The position numbers and the translations under genes were made by a program. Shown one piece after another: positions 20,502-30,309 of a stretch of DNA of 64,000 nt; the stretch's first letter is position 1, and every line of letters begins with the position of its first letter. The notes under the pieces were generated by a model. The model searched no databases. It was given only the letters and a program-made list of their open reading frames with translations, and was not told the DNA's origin. Source of the stretch: Ctena decussata (lineage: Eukaryota > Mollusca > Bivalvia > Lucinida > Lucinidae); contig OZ022509.1 of NCBI GenBank assembly GCA_963989385.1, positions 77,460,667 to 77,524,666 of the forward strand, given 5' to 3'.

Positions 20502-22743
20502 ACGCACACAAAATAATAATGATAAAAGCCGCCTGATATCCGCAAGTAAGACATATAAACGTACAATGAACTTTTTCATTAATAAGCAAAAACAAAATAA
20601 TGAAAACAAACTTCGGCAAATCCACTCTACAAATCCCAAAGAATTCTGGAAATACCTTAATAGTCTTCAGAGTAAAAGAAATGACATAAGCCCCACAGTT
20701 AATGAATTTTACGATTTCTTTGAGAACGTGAACAGTGATAGTAACATTCCAGACTTTGACCTAGATGATAGCACTTTCAAAATTGACGATGACGATAATA
20801 TTCTTAATTCTTCTATAACTGAAAATGAGGTAGAATTAGCCATTAGGAGCCTAAAATCTGGGAAATCCGCAGGGTGTGATGGCATACTAAACGAATATTT
20901 GAAGAACTCGTCTGAATGTTTTATTGCATTTTATGTAAAACTTTTTAATACTGTATTTGAAACTGGAATTTTCCCGGATGCTTGGCAAGAAGGAAGATTA
21001 AGGCCTATATATAAGAATAAAGGGGAACGAAGTAAACCTGAAAACTACCGCCCAATAACAATTTTAAGCTGTCTAGGCAAATTATTTACATCTATACTTA
21101 ATAATCGACTGACGAAATTCGTGGAGCGATATGATATATTAAATTATAATCAAGCTGGTTTTCGCAAAGAATTTTCAACTACTGATCATATATTTACTCT
21201 ACATGCTCTCACAGACATCCTTAGATCGTTTAATAAAAAACTTTATTGTGCATTCATAGACTTCACGCAGGCATTTGACTCTGTATGGCGGGTCGGATTA
21301 TGGAAAAAATTACTATCAGAGTCTATAAATGGAAACTTCTTTCGAATTGTGTTTAACATGTATAACAACATTAAGCCTTGCATTTCAATAAATGGTACCC
21401 AATCACCCTTTTTTCCGTGCGAACGTGGGGTTCGACAAGGGGAAAATCTATCGCCCTTACTATTTGCTCTTTACCTAAACGACCTAGAGGCATTTTTAAT
21501 ATCGAAGAACCAAAATGGTGTCATCGTTGATATCACTACTGAGGAGGTGGTATTATACTTAAAACTTATAGCTCTTCTATATGCGGACGACACTGTTTTA
21601 TTTGCCGACAGCCCTGCTAACCTACAACAAACACTAGATGCTTTCGTATCTTACTGTAAAGAATGGAAATTAAATATAAATTTGCAAAAAACTAAAATAC
21701 TTATTTTTGGCAGCAAACGGAAACCGAAACATGAATTTAAAATTGAAAACACTGTCATCGAAATTGTAAACAAATACAAGTATTTGGGCACTTTATTTTC
21801 ACAATCAGGCAGTTTCCTGGCTGCTAGAAAACATATTATCGAACAAGCGAGAAAAGCAATGATCCTCCTTTTCACAAGAATTAACAATCTAGACATACCA
21901 CTTGACTTACAATTTAAACTTTTTGATTATACTGTACTGCCCATCTTAGCATACGCTTGCGAAATATGGGGATTCGAAAATATCGACATGATAGAAAAGA
22001 TCCAAAACGACTTCCTTCGAAAAGTAATCTTTGCTAGAAAGAGTACTCCTATGTATATGCTGTATGGAGAATTTGGTCGGATACCAATACAAATAATAAT
22101 CAAATCGCGTATTATCGGATTCTGGAATAGGTTGCTGCATGGAAGACAGTTAAAATTATCATACTTATTATATCAGTGTTTATATCATTCTAATATTAAT
22201 TCAAAATGGCTGCAGTGTGTTAAAAACATTTTGACTGAGACAGGCAGGCCCGATGTTTGGAATATGCAAGAACAGTTTCATTTGCATTCTTTAAGTGCTC
22301 ACGTTAAAAGACGTTTGACAGATCAATACATACAGCAATGGTTTAGTAAAGCCGGACAGTCATCTAAAGCTTTCACTTATTATTCTTTCAAAAGTGAATA
22401 TTCAATTGAAAAATACTTGCTGATTTTACCAAAACAACTAAGAGTAAATTTGTTTAAACTTAGAACAGGAAACCATAAGCTCCCAATAGAGACTGGCAGA
22501 TGGGATGGAACCAATATTAGTGACAGAAAATGTTTGTTGTGTACAACAAACGACATCGGTGATGAATTTCACTACCTATTCAAATGTCCATATTTTCAAA
22601 CAGAAAGAAAAAAACTGATTAAAAATTATTTTACAGTTCGTCCAAATATGATTAAATTCGGTCAGCTTCTAAATACTACCAATAAGACAACGTTGATAAA
22701 TCTTAGTAAGTTTGCAAATATTCTTTTCAAGCATTTCAAATGA
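20494..22743 (+). CDS. LINE ORF2, reverse transcriptase part (frameshifted from the endonuclease)
   Basis: The open frame runs from 20443, but meaningful homology starts just after the A-run near 20493. Counting from 20443: fingers motif SGKSAGCDGI at 139-148, YRPITILS at 202-209, DFTQAFDSVW at 273-282, RGVRQGENLSPLLFALY at 328-344, and catalytic YADD at 380-383. KYKYLGTLFS at 445-454 marks the thumb. The C-terminus has C697-x2-C700-x9-H710-x4-C715, a zinc-knuckle-like motif common in mollusc LINEs. No RNase H domain is seen. The frame is otherwise undamaged for 750 codons, which argues for recent insertion. Confidence 0.88.
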   Translation, partial: RFKRTQNNNDKSRLISASKTYKRTMNFFINKQKQNNENKLRQIHSTNPKEFWKYLNSLQSKRNDISPTVNEFYDFFENVNSDSNIPDFDLDDSTFKIDDDDNILNSSITENEVELAIRSLKSGKSAGCDGILNEYLKNSSECFIAFYVKLFNTVFETGIFPDAWQEGRLRPIYKNKGERSKPENYRPITILSCLGKLFTSILNNRLTKFVERYDILNYNQAGFRKEFSTTDHIFTLHALTDILRSFNKKLYCAFIDFTQAFDSVWRVGLWKKLLSESINGNFFRIVFNMYNNIKPCISINGTQSPFFPCERGVRQGENLSPLLFALYLNDLEAFLISKNQNGVIVDITTEEVVLYLKLIALLYADDTVLFADSPANLQQTLDAFVSYCKEWKLNINLQKTKILIFGSKRKPKHEFKIENTVIEIVNKYKYLGTLFSQSGSFLAARKHIIEQARKAMILLFTRINNLDIPLDLQFKLFDYTVLPILAYACEIWGFENIDMIEKIQNDFLRKVIFARKSTPMYMLYGEFGRIPIQIIIKSRIIGFWNRLLHGRQLKLSYLLYQCLYHSNINSKWLQCVKNILTETGRPDVWNMQEQFHLHSLSAHVKRRLTDQYIQQWFSKAGQSSKAFTYYSFKSEYSIEKYLLILPKQLRVNLFKLRTGNHKLPIETGRWDGTNISDRKCLLCTTNDIGDEFHYLFKCPYFQTERKKLIKNYFTVRPNMIKFGQLLNTTNKTTLINLSKFANILFKHFK

Positions 22744-23265
22744 ACTATATATATAATAATCCTTTTTATACTTCAATAATAAGTGCAAACCCATAGCAGG
22801 CTGCCCCTTAGGGGTTCTAGGTGAGCAGTCTGATCAGGGCCTGCACTTTTGGCTGTTCCGCTAACGGTGTCCGATTATTTTGAGCAACTATGGCAATTTA
22901 TGTATATACCGTTATTAGTACATATAGTTACTTTGTTAGCAAGGTAATACCTGAGTTCAGACGATTATCCAAGAGTTGGCTTCGTAGACCCATACCAGAC
23001 TGTTTCTTTATGGCCGAAGAGGCAGTCTGATCGGGGTCTACACTGTTGATGAAAGCATGGCATGGTCAAGCTATCGTAACTACAGTTATTACCTCCCTTG
23101 TTCTATTATTCAAACTTAGAATGTCATTCGTAAACGCACCCAGTTATCCTCGAACTGCACGGATTGACCTACAATTCACTGTACCGGTTTTTACAGGTTT
23201 ACCGTTCTAACGATCTATATTTACCTACCGTAATTTATCGAGTCGTTTCGATAGACAGGACGACA

Positions 23266-23378
23266 TGCCACTGGGCACTGGGTGTTGAGTCGGCGCTGAC
23301 CCTGCGTTGATGCAACGTCATGACGTTGAATCACCGTTGATTCAGTGCTGATTCAGCACTGCGTGCCTGCTGGAATGT
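23266..23378. repeat. GTTGATTCA-core element, copy 2
   Basis: GTTGAGTCGG, then GTTGAATCACCGTTGATTCA, then GTGCCTGCTGG at the right end. It is the same family as 1826-1937, inside the LINE 3' region. Confidence 0.5.
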
Positions 23379-23634
23379 TCCATTGACCCGGATAAGCATG
23401 AGCACAGACGATGCAGTTCTGGGCATTCTAGACAAGATCCGAAGAGACGGCTCTAAGGCGTCTAGTCGGAGTTTGCCTAGTCAGGTTTTTAACCTGCTTC
23501 CTTTGGACTGAAATGGTTAACTTGCATACGCGTATAGATATTATAAATAGTTTATATAGTTCATATCTGTGTTAGCGGTCCGGGTTCGAACCGCAACCGT
23601 TTATAGGGGCACTAAGGTTGTTTACAGCTTTACA

Positions 23635-23750
23635 TTTCATCTGGGCATGAAGCGTTGACTCAACATTGAGTCAACGTTGGTTCAACGTGGTGACGTTGAA
23701 CCAGCGTTGACTGCGTGTTGATAAAACGATATGCGCCTGTTAGGGTATCC
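23635..23750. repeat. GTTGACTCAAC-core element, copy 3
   Basis: Iterated GTTGACTCAACATTGAGTCA and GTTGGTTCAACG units ending in ATGCGCCTGTTAGGG, a degraded form of the shared terminus. Confidence 0.5.
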
Positions 23751-23879
23751 CTTTACGTCGTTTTGATACGAGCATAATATTGCTGAAATGACTCGAGGTT
23801 GTATTAGATTAGAACGGTTCCACTTTACTACAATATAGACTTGTATTTAGTTATAAAATGTGTACTACCTTCTGACGAA

Positions 23880-23935
23880 ATATTCTTCTTCTTCTTCTTC
23901 TTCTTCCTCTTCTGCTTATTATTATTATTATCTAA
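23880..23935. repeat. (TTC)n followed by (TTA)n microsatellite
   Basis: A compound trinucleotide tract, TTC-rich and then ATT-rich. Confidence 0.9.
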
Positions 23936-24351
23936 TCCTTTTATTAACGATGTCAAATCACAAGTTTCACTATAAATTATTTAGATTCCATTCATGTAGT
24001 CGATATGCCCCAATTGCTCACAGTTTGCACGTGCGAATAGTGCGTCTCTTTTATTACATCTGTAGTAGTTTTGAAAATAGAACATTCACGTGCACTTTCC
24101 CGCCGATAACTGTAACTTTCGTTAATAGTGCTATGAAACACATGGAGGCATATCTCAGATAATAAAATAACGGGAAAAATGTTAAGGAAACCCGTCCTAG
24201 TTTTGTAATCTATTTGAAAGTTTGTATACTAAACAGGATTTGATATTGGTCTAAATGATTGGAAAGTTAATATAACTTATTCCCATTTGTTAAATTCACC
24301 GCCCCTTTTCCCTTCACATTATATATATATTTTTTCAATAGTGTTTAACTT

Positions 24352-24447
24352 AGCCCACGAAACACACAGCGTCGAAACAACGTGGTATCGATGTCGATGT
24401 CACCGACAGCGATGCGACGTCGTTCCGACACTGTTTGCCGGCTGGGG
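24352..24447. repeat. GATGTCGACG-core element of the GCCGGCTGGG-end family
   Basis: The core is CGTCGAAACAACG..ATCGATGTCGATGTC..GCGACGTCG. It ends in GTTTGCCGGCTGGGG. Confidence 0.45.
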
Positions 24448-24598
24448 CTATGGTACCGTCTTGCAATGTTTCACCTTTTCTATTTCTTTTTATGTCTCCT
24501 TCTTCTTTTTATATTACATAAAATGAGTTGCTACCATGTTACATGTCTTTATAAGTATAATATGTTATATCCTCTTATGTCACATTGACCTGAGTGTA

Positions 24599-24627
24599 AT
24601 AAAGGATATGTTATGTTATGTTATGTC
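24599..24627 (+). repeat. LINE 3' tail, AATAAA plus (TATGT)n
   Basis: AATAAAGG is followed by four to five TATGT units. Short tandem tails of this kind mark the 3' ends of many poly(A)-less LINEs. RTE homology resumes a few bases later. Confidence 0.6.
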
Positions 24628-24635
24628 TCAGATAT

Positions 24636-25065
24636 TGCGAGCCATAGAACTTGACAGCAAAGTCAGAAAAAAGAATACAGGCCTTTGAGATGAGATGCTA
24701 TCGAAGGTTACTGAACATCTCGTACAAGGGTCGTTCCACTAGTGAGGATGTTCGCAAAAAGATCCAAGCAGCCATTGGAGAAAAGACGAACTCCTGACCT
24801 TGGTAAAGATACCGAAACTGAGATGGTTTGGCCACGATTGTCTTCTGGCTTAGCAAAGACAATTCTGCAGAGAACAGGGAAAGGAAAAAAGAAGATATAG
24901 ACAGAAGAGGAGGTGAGAAGACAATATGAAAGCGTGAACAGTGATCAACTTTGCTAGCTCAACGACGGCGTCGGAAGATAGGACTAGGTAGAAATGGATT
25001 GTTGCAAAGTCATCTGCGGTGCCCCAACGACCTTGCAAGGTTATGAGACTAGACTAGACTAGAAT
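24636..25065 (+). pseudogene. RTE-type LINE relic, 3' half of a split copy
   Basis: It reads CE..NLTAKSEKRIQAFEMRC, then YRRLLNISYKGRSTSEDVRK, KIQAAIGE, LRWFGHD and a basic stretch ending in VAKSS.VPQRPCKV at about 25030. It ends in a short (ACTAG)n tail at 25046-25065. It is on the same strand and of the same family as 16990-17457. Together they are most simply one copy split by the LINE. About 50 codons expected between the halves are missing. Confidence 0.75.
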
Positions 25066-25316
25066 TGAATTGTATTATTTGGCATTATGTGGAATGTCCC
25101 TGTCGGCAAAACAGGGATGACTTAGATCAGCATGCTCATCTTCACAATCTGATCAAAGTATTCCCTTAAATAAATATAAACATTTATTAAAGCTGGGGAA
25201 TCTGAGAACGCAAACGTAAAGGATCTGACCAGTTAGCGCAAATATGCATCTGCGCAATCTGGTCTTAGCCTTCCCTTTTCACATATACAAATAACCTAAA
25301 TAATGAAAAGAAAATT

Positions 25317-25448
25317 GAGCCGCAACACGAGAAAACCAGCAAAGTGGTTGTGCGCCCAGCGCTGACTCAAACTGAGCATCCCCGCTGTCTGATAAAACTC
25401 TGCGCTGGGCGCACAACCACATTGTTGGTTTTCTCGTGTCGCGTCTCA
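25317..25448. mobile_element. foldback element family F1, copy c, internally deleted
   Basis: The termini GAGCCGCAACACGAG and CTCGTGTCGCGTCTC are kept and the central linker is missing. The inverted repeat extends outward (GAAAATTGAG / CTCAATTTTC). Confidence 0.8.
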
Positions 25449-25660
25449 ATTTTCTTAACCTGATCAGAAACTGAATCGTCCTTTTTCGCTCATACATTGA
25501 CGATTTTGTTAAAACCTGAATAGTGAAGAATCTGATAATTCCGCGCAAATGCGCAGGCAGCTGAGTATTCAGTATGAGCCTACAGCTTAAATTACTTGGG
25601 TGCACTATCGGGGGAAGCAGCTCTTCCGTTATTCAACAAGGAGCAAATTCATTGTTTTAA

Positions 25661-25841
25661 GATGGACAGATGGATGACTTGCGAGTTTACGTCCTTTATA
25701 TCAGTATTTCAGTCATAATGAAAGGTTGTGTGCAATGAAACCCCATTTACGATTGAAAAGATCCACGCCTGCAGAGGGATTCGAACGCCATACTGCTAGA
25801 TCAACAGGCCAGCGCTTAACCTACTGAGCTACCGGGACTCC
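25661..25841 (-). mobile_element. tRNA-derived SINE, family S2
   Basis: On the minus strand: a tRNA-like head with TAGCTCAGTAGG and GATTCGAA-type A and B boxes near 25840-25780, then the body (TTTCATTATGACTGAAATAC), then a GATGGATGACTTGCGAG tail region on the + strand near 25668. Confidence 0.75.
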
Positions 25842-26030
25842 TCATTCTTTTAAGAGAAGATCCTATTTGTATGATATTTATGAAATGTTGAGTTTCCCAA
25901 TGTCGCATTTAAAGAATTCATGATATTTTATGAAAATTAGTAGAGCAATTTTGGTGGGAAAATCGTATTTTCGGCATGTTAGATGGTCAGGAGTACAACA
26001 TAGTAAACAAATGTTAGCTTGGCGCATCCT

Positions 26031-26090
26031 AGCGGGCACACTCGTCGAAACTACGTCGTATCAATATCGATGATACAGCATGACGTCATA
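26031..26090. repeat. GCGGGCACA-end element with CGTCGTATCAATATCGATGA core
   Basis: The left end TAGCGGGCACACTCGTCG matches the complement of the CGAGTGTGCCCGCT terminus type. The core has ATCGATGATA and GACGTCAT. Confidence 0.4.
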
Positions 26091-26114
26091 TAAACGAGAG
26101 ACAACGTGACACCA

Positions 26115-28827
26115 CTATCTTTTCTCCCACCTTTGCATATCTAAGATAGGCCCTCAGCTCATTCAAGAAACTTCTTTCTCCTGCATTTCCATATATAAGA
26201 TAGGTCCTCAGCTCATTCAAGAAACTTCTTTCTCCCACCTTTGCATATATAAGACAGGTCCTCAGCTCATTCAAGAAACTTCTTTCTCCCACCTTTCCAT
26301 ATATAAGATTCGCCCTCTGCTCATATAAGAAACTTCTTTCTCCCACCTTTCCATATATAAGATAGGCCCTCAGCTCATATAAGAAACTTCTTTCTCCCAC
26401 CTTTCCATATATAAGATAGGCTATCAGCTCATTCAAAAAACTTCTTTCTCCCACATTTCCATATATAAGATAGGTCCTCAGCTCATTCAAGAAACTTCTT
26501 TCTCCCACCTTCCATATATAAGATAGGCCTTCAGGTCATATAAGAAACTTCTTTCTCCCACCTTTCCATATATAAGATAGGCCCTCAGCTCATTCAAGAA
26601 ACTTCTTTCTCCCACCTTCCACATATAAGATAGGCCTTCAGGTCATATAAGAAACTTCTTTCTCCCACCTTTCCATATATAAGATAGGCTATCAGCTCAT
26701 ATAAAAAATATCTTTCTCCCTCCTTTGCATATATTAGATAGGCCTTCAGCTCATTCAAGAAACTTCTTTCTCCCACCTTTCCATATATAAGATAGGCCTT
26801 CAGCTCATATAAGAAACTTTTTTCTCCCACCTTTCCATATATTAGATCGGCCTTCAGGTCATATAAGAAACTTCTTTCTCCCACCTTTGCATATATAAGA
26901 TAGGCCTTCAGGTCATATAAGAAACTTCTTTCTCCCACCTTTCCATATATAAGATAGGCCTTCAGCTCATATAAGAAACTTTATTCTCCCACCTTTCCAT
27001 ATATTAGATAGGCCTTCAGGTCATATAAGAAACTTCTTTCTCCCACCTTTGCATATATAAGATAGGCCTTCAGGTCGTAAAAGAAACTTCTTTCTCCCAC
27101 CTTTCCATATATAAGATAGGCCTTCAGGTTATATAAGAAACTTCTTTCTCCCACCTTTCCATATATAAGATAGGCCCACAGCGCATATAAGAAACTTCTT
27201 TCTCCCACCTTTCCATATATAAGATTCGCTATCAGCTCATATAAGAAAATTCTTTCTCCAACCTTTCCATATATAAGATAGGCCTTCAGCTCATATAAGA
27301 ATTTTTTTTCTCCCACCTTTCCATATATAAGATAGGCCTTCAGGTCATATAAGAAACTTCTTTCTCCCACCTTTGCATATATTAAATAGGCCTTCAGGTC
27401 ATATAAGAAACTTCTTTCTCCCACCTTTCCATATATAAGATAGGTCCTCAGCTCATATAAGAGACATCTTTCTCCCACCTTTCCATATATAAGATAGGCC
27501 TTCAGCTCATATAACAAAATTCTTTCTCCCACCTTTCCATATATAAGATAGGCCATCAGCTCATATAAGAAACCATTCTCCCACCTTTCCATATAAAAAT
27601 AGGCCTTCAAGTCATATAAGAAACTTCTTTCTCCCACTTTTCCATAAATAAGATAGGTCCTCAGCTCATTTAAGAAACTTCTTTCTCCCACCTTTCCACG
27701 TATAAGATAGGCCTTCAGCTCATATAAGAAAATTCTTTCTCCCACCTTTCCATATATAAGATAGGCCTTCAGCTCCTATAAAAAACTTTTTCTCCCACCT
27801 TTCCATATATAACACCTCAGCTTTTTTTCTCCCACCTTTGAATATATAACACCTCAGCTCATTAAAGAAACTTCTTTCTCCCACCTTTCCATATATATGA
27901 TAGGTCCTCAGCTCATATAAGAAACTTCTTTCTCCCACCTTTCCATATATAAGATAGGTCCTCAGCTCATTCAAGAAACTTCTTTCTCCCACCTTTCCAT
28001 ATATAAGATAGGCCTTCAGCTCATATAAGAAACTTCTTTCTCCCACCTTTCCATATATAAGATAGGTCCTCAGCTCCTATAAGAAACTTCTTTCTCCCAC
28101 CTTTCCATATATAAGATAGGTCCTCAGCTCATATAAGTAACTTCTTTCTCCCACCTTTCCATATATAAGATAGGCCCTCAGCTCATATAAGAAACTTCTT
28201 TCTCCCACCTTTCCATATATAAGATAGGTCCTCAGCTCATTTAAGAAACTTCTTTCTCCCACCTTTCCACGTATAAGATAGGCCTTCAGCTCATATAAGA
28301 AAATTCTTTCTCCCACCTTTCCATATATAAGATAGGCCTTCAGCTCCTATAAAAAACTTTTTTCTACCACCTTTCCATATATAACACCTCAGCTTTTTTT
28401 CTCCCACCTTTGAATATATAACACCTCAGCTCATTAAAGAAACTTCTTTCTCCCACCTTTCCATATATATGATAGGTCCTCAGCTCATATAAGAAACTTC
28501 TTTCTCCCACCTTTCCATATATAAGATAGGTCCTCAGCTCATTCAAGAAACTTCTTTCTCCCACCTTTCCATATATAAGATAGGCCTTCAGGTCATATAA
28601 GAAACTTCTTTCTCTCACCTTTCCATATATAAGATAGGTCCTCAGCTCCTATAAGAAACCTCTTTCTCCCACCTTTCCATATATAAGATAGGTCCTCAGC
28701 TCATATAAGTAACTTCTTTCTCCCACCTTTCCATATATAAGATAGGCCCTCAGCTCATATAAGAAACTTCTTTCTCCCACCTTTCCATATATAAGATAGG
28801 CCTTCAGGTCATATAAGAAACTTCTAT
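26115..28827. repeat. 54-bp minisatellite/satellite array, about 50 units
   Basis: The consensus unit (+ strand) runs GAAACTTCTTTCTCCCACCT, TTCCATATATAAGATAGG, CCTTCAGCTCATATAA. Most units are exactly 54 bp, a multiple of three, so the minus strand stays open for long distances (254 codons at 26981-27745) and reads as an 18-residue repeat GERSFLYELKAYLIYGKV. Units differ at a few recurrent sites (CTCATATAAG or CTCATTCAAG; GGCC or GGTC). Frames break at single-base indels. No flanking coding exon, start or splice context supports translation, so I call it satellite DNA. Each unit also contains TATATAAG, a TATA-box match. Confidence 0.9.
27640..28781. repeat. ~571-bp higher-order repeat, two copies inside the 54-bp array
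   Basis: The same order of variant units, including a rare deletion unit (ATAACACCTCAGC twice in a row near 27809 and 28381) and the variants CCACGTATAAG and AGCTCCTATAAAAAAC, occurs at about 27640-28210 and 28211-28781. The offset is about 571 bp. Confidence 0.75.
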
Positions 28828-29437
28828 CTTACACCTGACAACATCTTTCTTATATTAGCATCCAAAGTTTTTCAATTTTCGACTAAGATTTTAATTTTAA
28901 ATGAACAAAACGGACATGCAAGCTTGTCGGATGACGTCTGATGGCATATCATAGGTTGGTGACGTCACTCAATTTTAAAGACGTCACTTAAACCGGTTAT
29001 AAAACGTCGCTAACAAACTTGAAGCGCGTGACCTGAGAGGCTTAGTCGCATTTGTTTTTGTCCTCTGGACGAAAAATTTCAAAACGTTTCGCGCTTTCCG
29101 TCTTTTTTTTGTCTGCAAACTATGTTAGACCCATTTTAGGACCCGACTGCTCAAAATTTACTTCAGATCACTGGTTAAAATGTTAAAATTTTCTTGTTCT
29201 GAAGCCTAATCCGACTTGAAGCTTAAAATCCGCTAGAAGTGGAAGAAAAAGAATCCATCATAAGCCAGTCCATGTAGGATAGGAAAATCTCACCCTCGGG
29301 GTCGGAATTTCAACCAGGGACTCGGCAAGCCTCGTCCCTGGTTAAAATTCCGACCCCTCTGGTGAGAGTTCCCAATCCAACATGGACACTCATGATGGAT
29401 TGTTTTAATCTTACACCTGGCAACATCTTTCTTATAT
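28826..29437. repeat. 30-bp direct repeats bounding a ~550-bp segment
   Basis: ATCTTACACCTGRCAACATC plus TTTCTTATAT occurs at 28826-28855 and 29408-29437 with one difference. The segment between holds the 150-bp foldback at 29252-29401. Sequence between 28860 and 29250 shows no gene. Confidence 0.6.
29252..29401. repeat. 150-bp foldback (inverted repeat)
   Basis: The left arm AATCCATCAT..CCATGTAGGAT..CTCACC..GGGGTCGGAATTT..AACCAGGGA pairs with the right arm TCCCTGGTT..AAATTCCGACCCC..GGTGAGAG..ATCCAACATGG..ATGATGGATT. The loop is about 15 nt. There is no ORF. Confidence 0.8.
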
Positions 29438-29471
29438 CGGCAGACACACGGACAGCCAACGTGAAAACAAA

Positions 29472-29501
29472 ATACCCCGCCACTAACGTGAGGCGGGGTA
29501 T
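29472..29501. repeat. perfect 10-bp-stem GC-rich hairpin
   Basis: ATACCCCGCC and GGCGGGGTAT are separated by 10 nt. In an animal genome a terminator role is not implied. Confidence 0.6.
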
Positions 29502-29504
29502 AAA

Positions 29505-30105
29505 AATGCCTTAGTCGTAAGTTAAGAAAAAAAAGAACATTCTCTCAGCTAAACAAATTCTTTCATCGTAGTGGTACAACACGAAAAATTATAACCCTTT
29601 TGTCACATTTATAAGCTTTCACCTTTGCTGTGTATTAAAAAAAGAAAACATTTGCCATAGCTATGGAAAAAAAAACAACAACCAAAAGCAAAGTTTTTCC
29701 TCAGCTGAAAGTTAAAAACAAAATAATATCCGGGCTTAGCTGTACATTAAAATCAGCAAATTCTGTCTTAGTGTTTAAATAAGTTAATGTGTGCCTTAGT
29801 GTGTCTCGGAAAACATATTTCCATGACAGCGCCAACACATGATGATAAGACTTGAAATTCTGAAAAAAAAGAAAAAGAAAAGAAAAAACCGCAACCATTT
29901 TCGCCATTAGGTGTACTTTTCTGTGGGGATGTTGTAGTTAAAAGTACCTACTCAACCTTGACAATATACTTTCAACAGTTAGAATGATGTCACAAAAATA
30001 CATAAAATGTTCACTTTTCTGTACCCAAAGTCTTCCAAAATAAGACGCAATTCCAAAAGTATGAGGGCCATCTAATAAATAGCAGGATTTATTATATTTT
30101 AGACT
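29505..30105. other. AT-rich, no recognised feature
   Basis: Poly-A and GA-rich runs at 29640-29690 and 29862-29888. No gene is seen. Confidence 0.35.
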
Positions 30106-30117
30106 GTACATGATTTG

Positions 30118-30295
30118 GTTGGTTGGTTGATTTGATGCTTAACGTCCACGGTAAACAACTAAGGTCATGTCGGGACGGTCAGTTAACCTAACCACACTAT
30201 TCCTGGGCAGGCTTAGACCTAAGCGGTTAACCAGTACTAAGTGCACATACTTTCGCCAGTAACTGACAACTGCCCTTCTTGAATCAGCGGAAGGA
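30118..30295 (-). mobile_element. S1 SINE, 5'-truncated, with perfect target-site duplication
   Basis: The body and the (GGTT)n/(AACC)n tail are present and the tRNA head is missing. The 12-mer GTACATGATTTG occurs at 30106-30117 and again at 30296-30307, flanking the copy directly. This is clean evidence of LINE-mediated insertion with 5' truncation. Confidence 0.9.
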
Positions 30296-30309
30296 GTACA
30301 TGATTTGCA

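Larger units (their letters stand above)
17458..24627 (+). mobile_element. LINE retrotransposon, nearly intact, inserted in an RTE relic
   Basis: The element holds an L1-type ORF1, an AP endonuclease and a reverse transcriptase in order. The 5' boundary is set by loss of RTE homology at 17457, leaving a 5' UTR of at most about 80 nt, so slight 5' truncation is possible. I place the 3' end after the AATAAAGG signal and the (TATGT)n tail at 24599-24627, because RTE homology resumes at once. The 22744-24450 part of the 3' region contains other short repeats (near 23266, 23635, 24352), so the true 3' UTR may be shorter and itself interrupted. Clade is not assigned; the C-terminal CCHC motif and the lack of RNase H are noted. 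Confidence 0.65.

Noticed and set aside
26981..27745. 254-codon minus-strand frame as a protein gene with 18-residue repeats
   Set aside because: It is a by-product of a 54-bp tandem unit without stops. Frames break at indels and there is no unique flanking exon, signal peptide or splice context.
29472..29501. rho-independent terminator
   Set aside because: The hairpin is followed by a short T-poor stretch and the DNA is eukaryotic.
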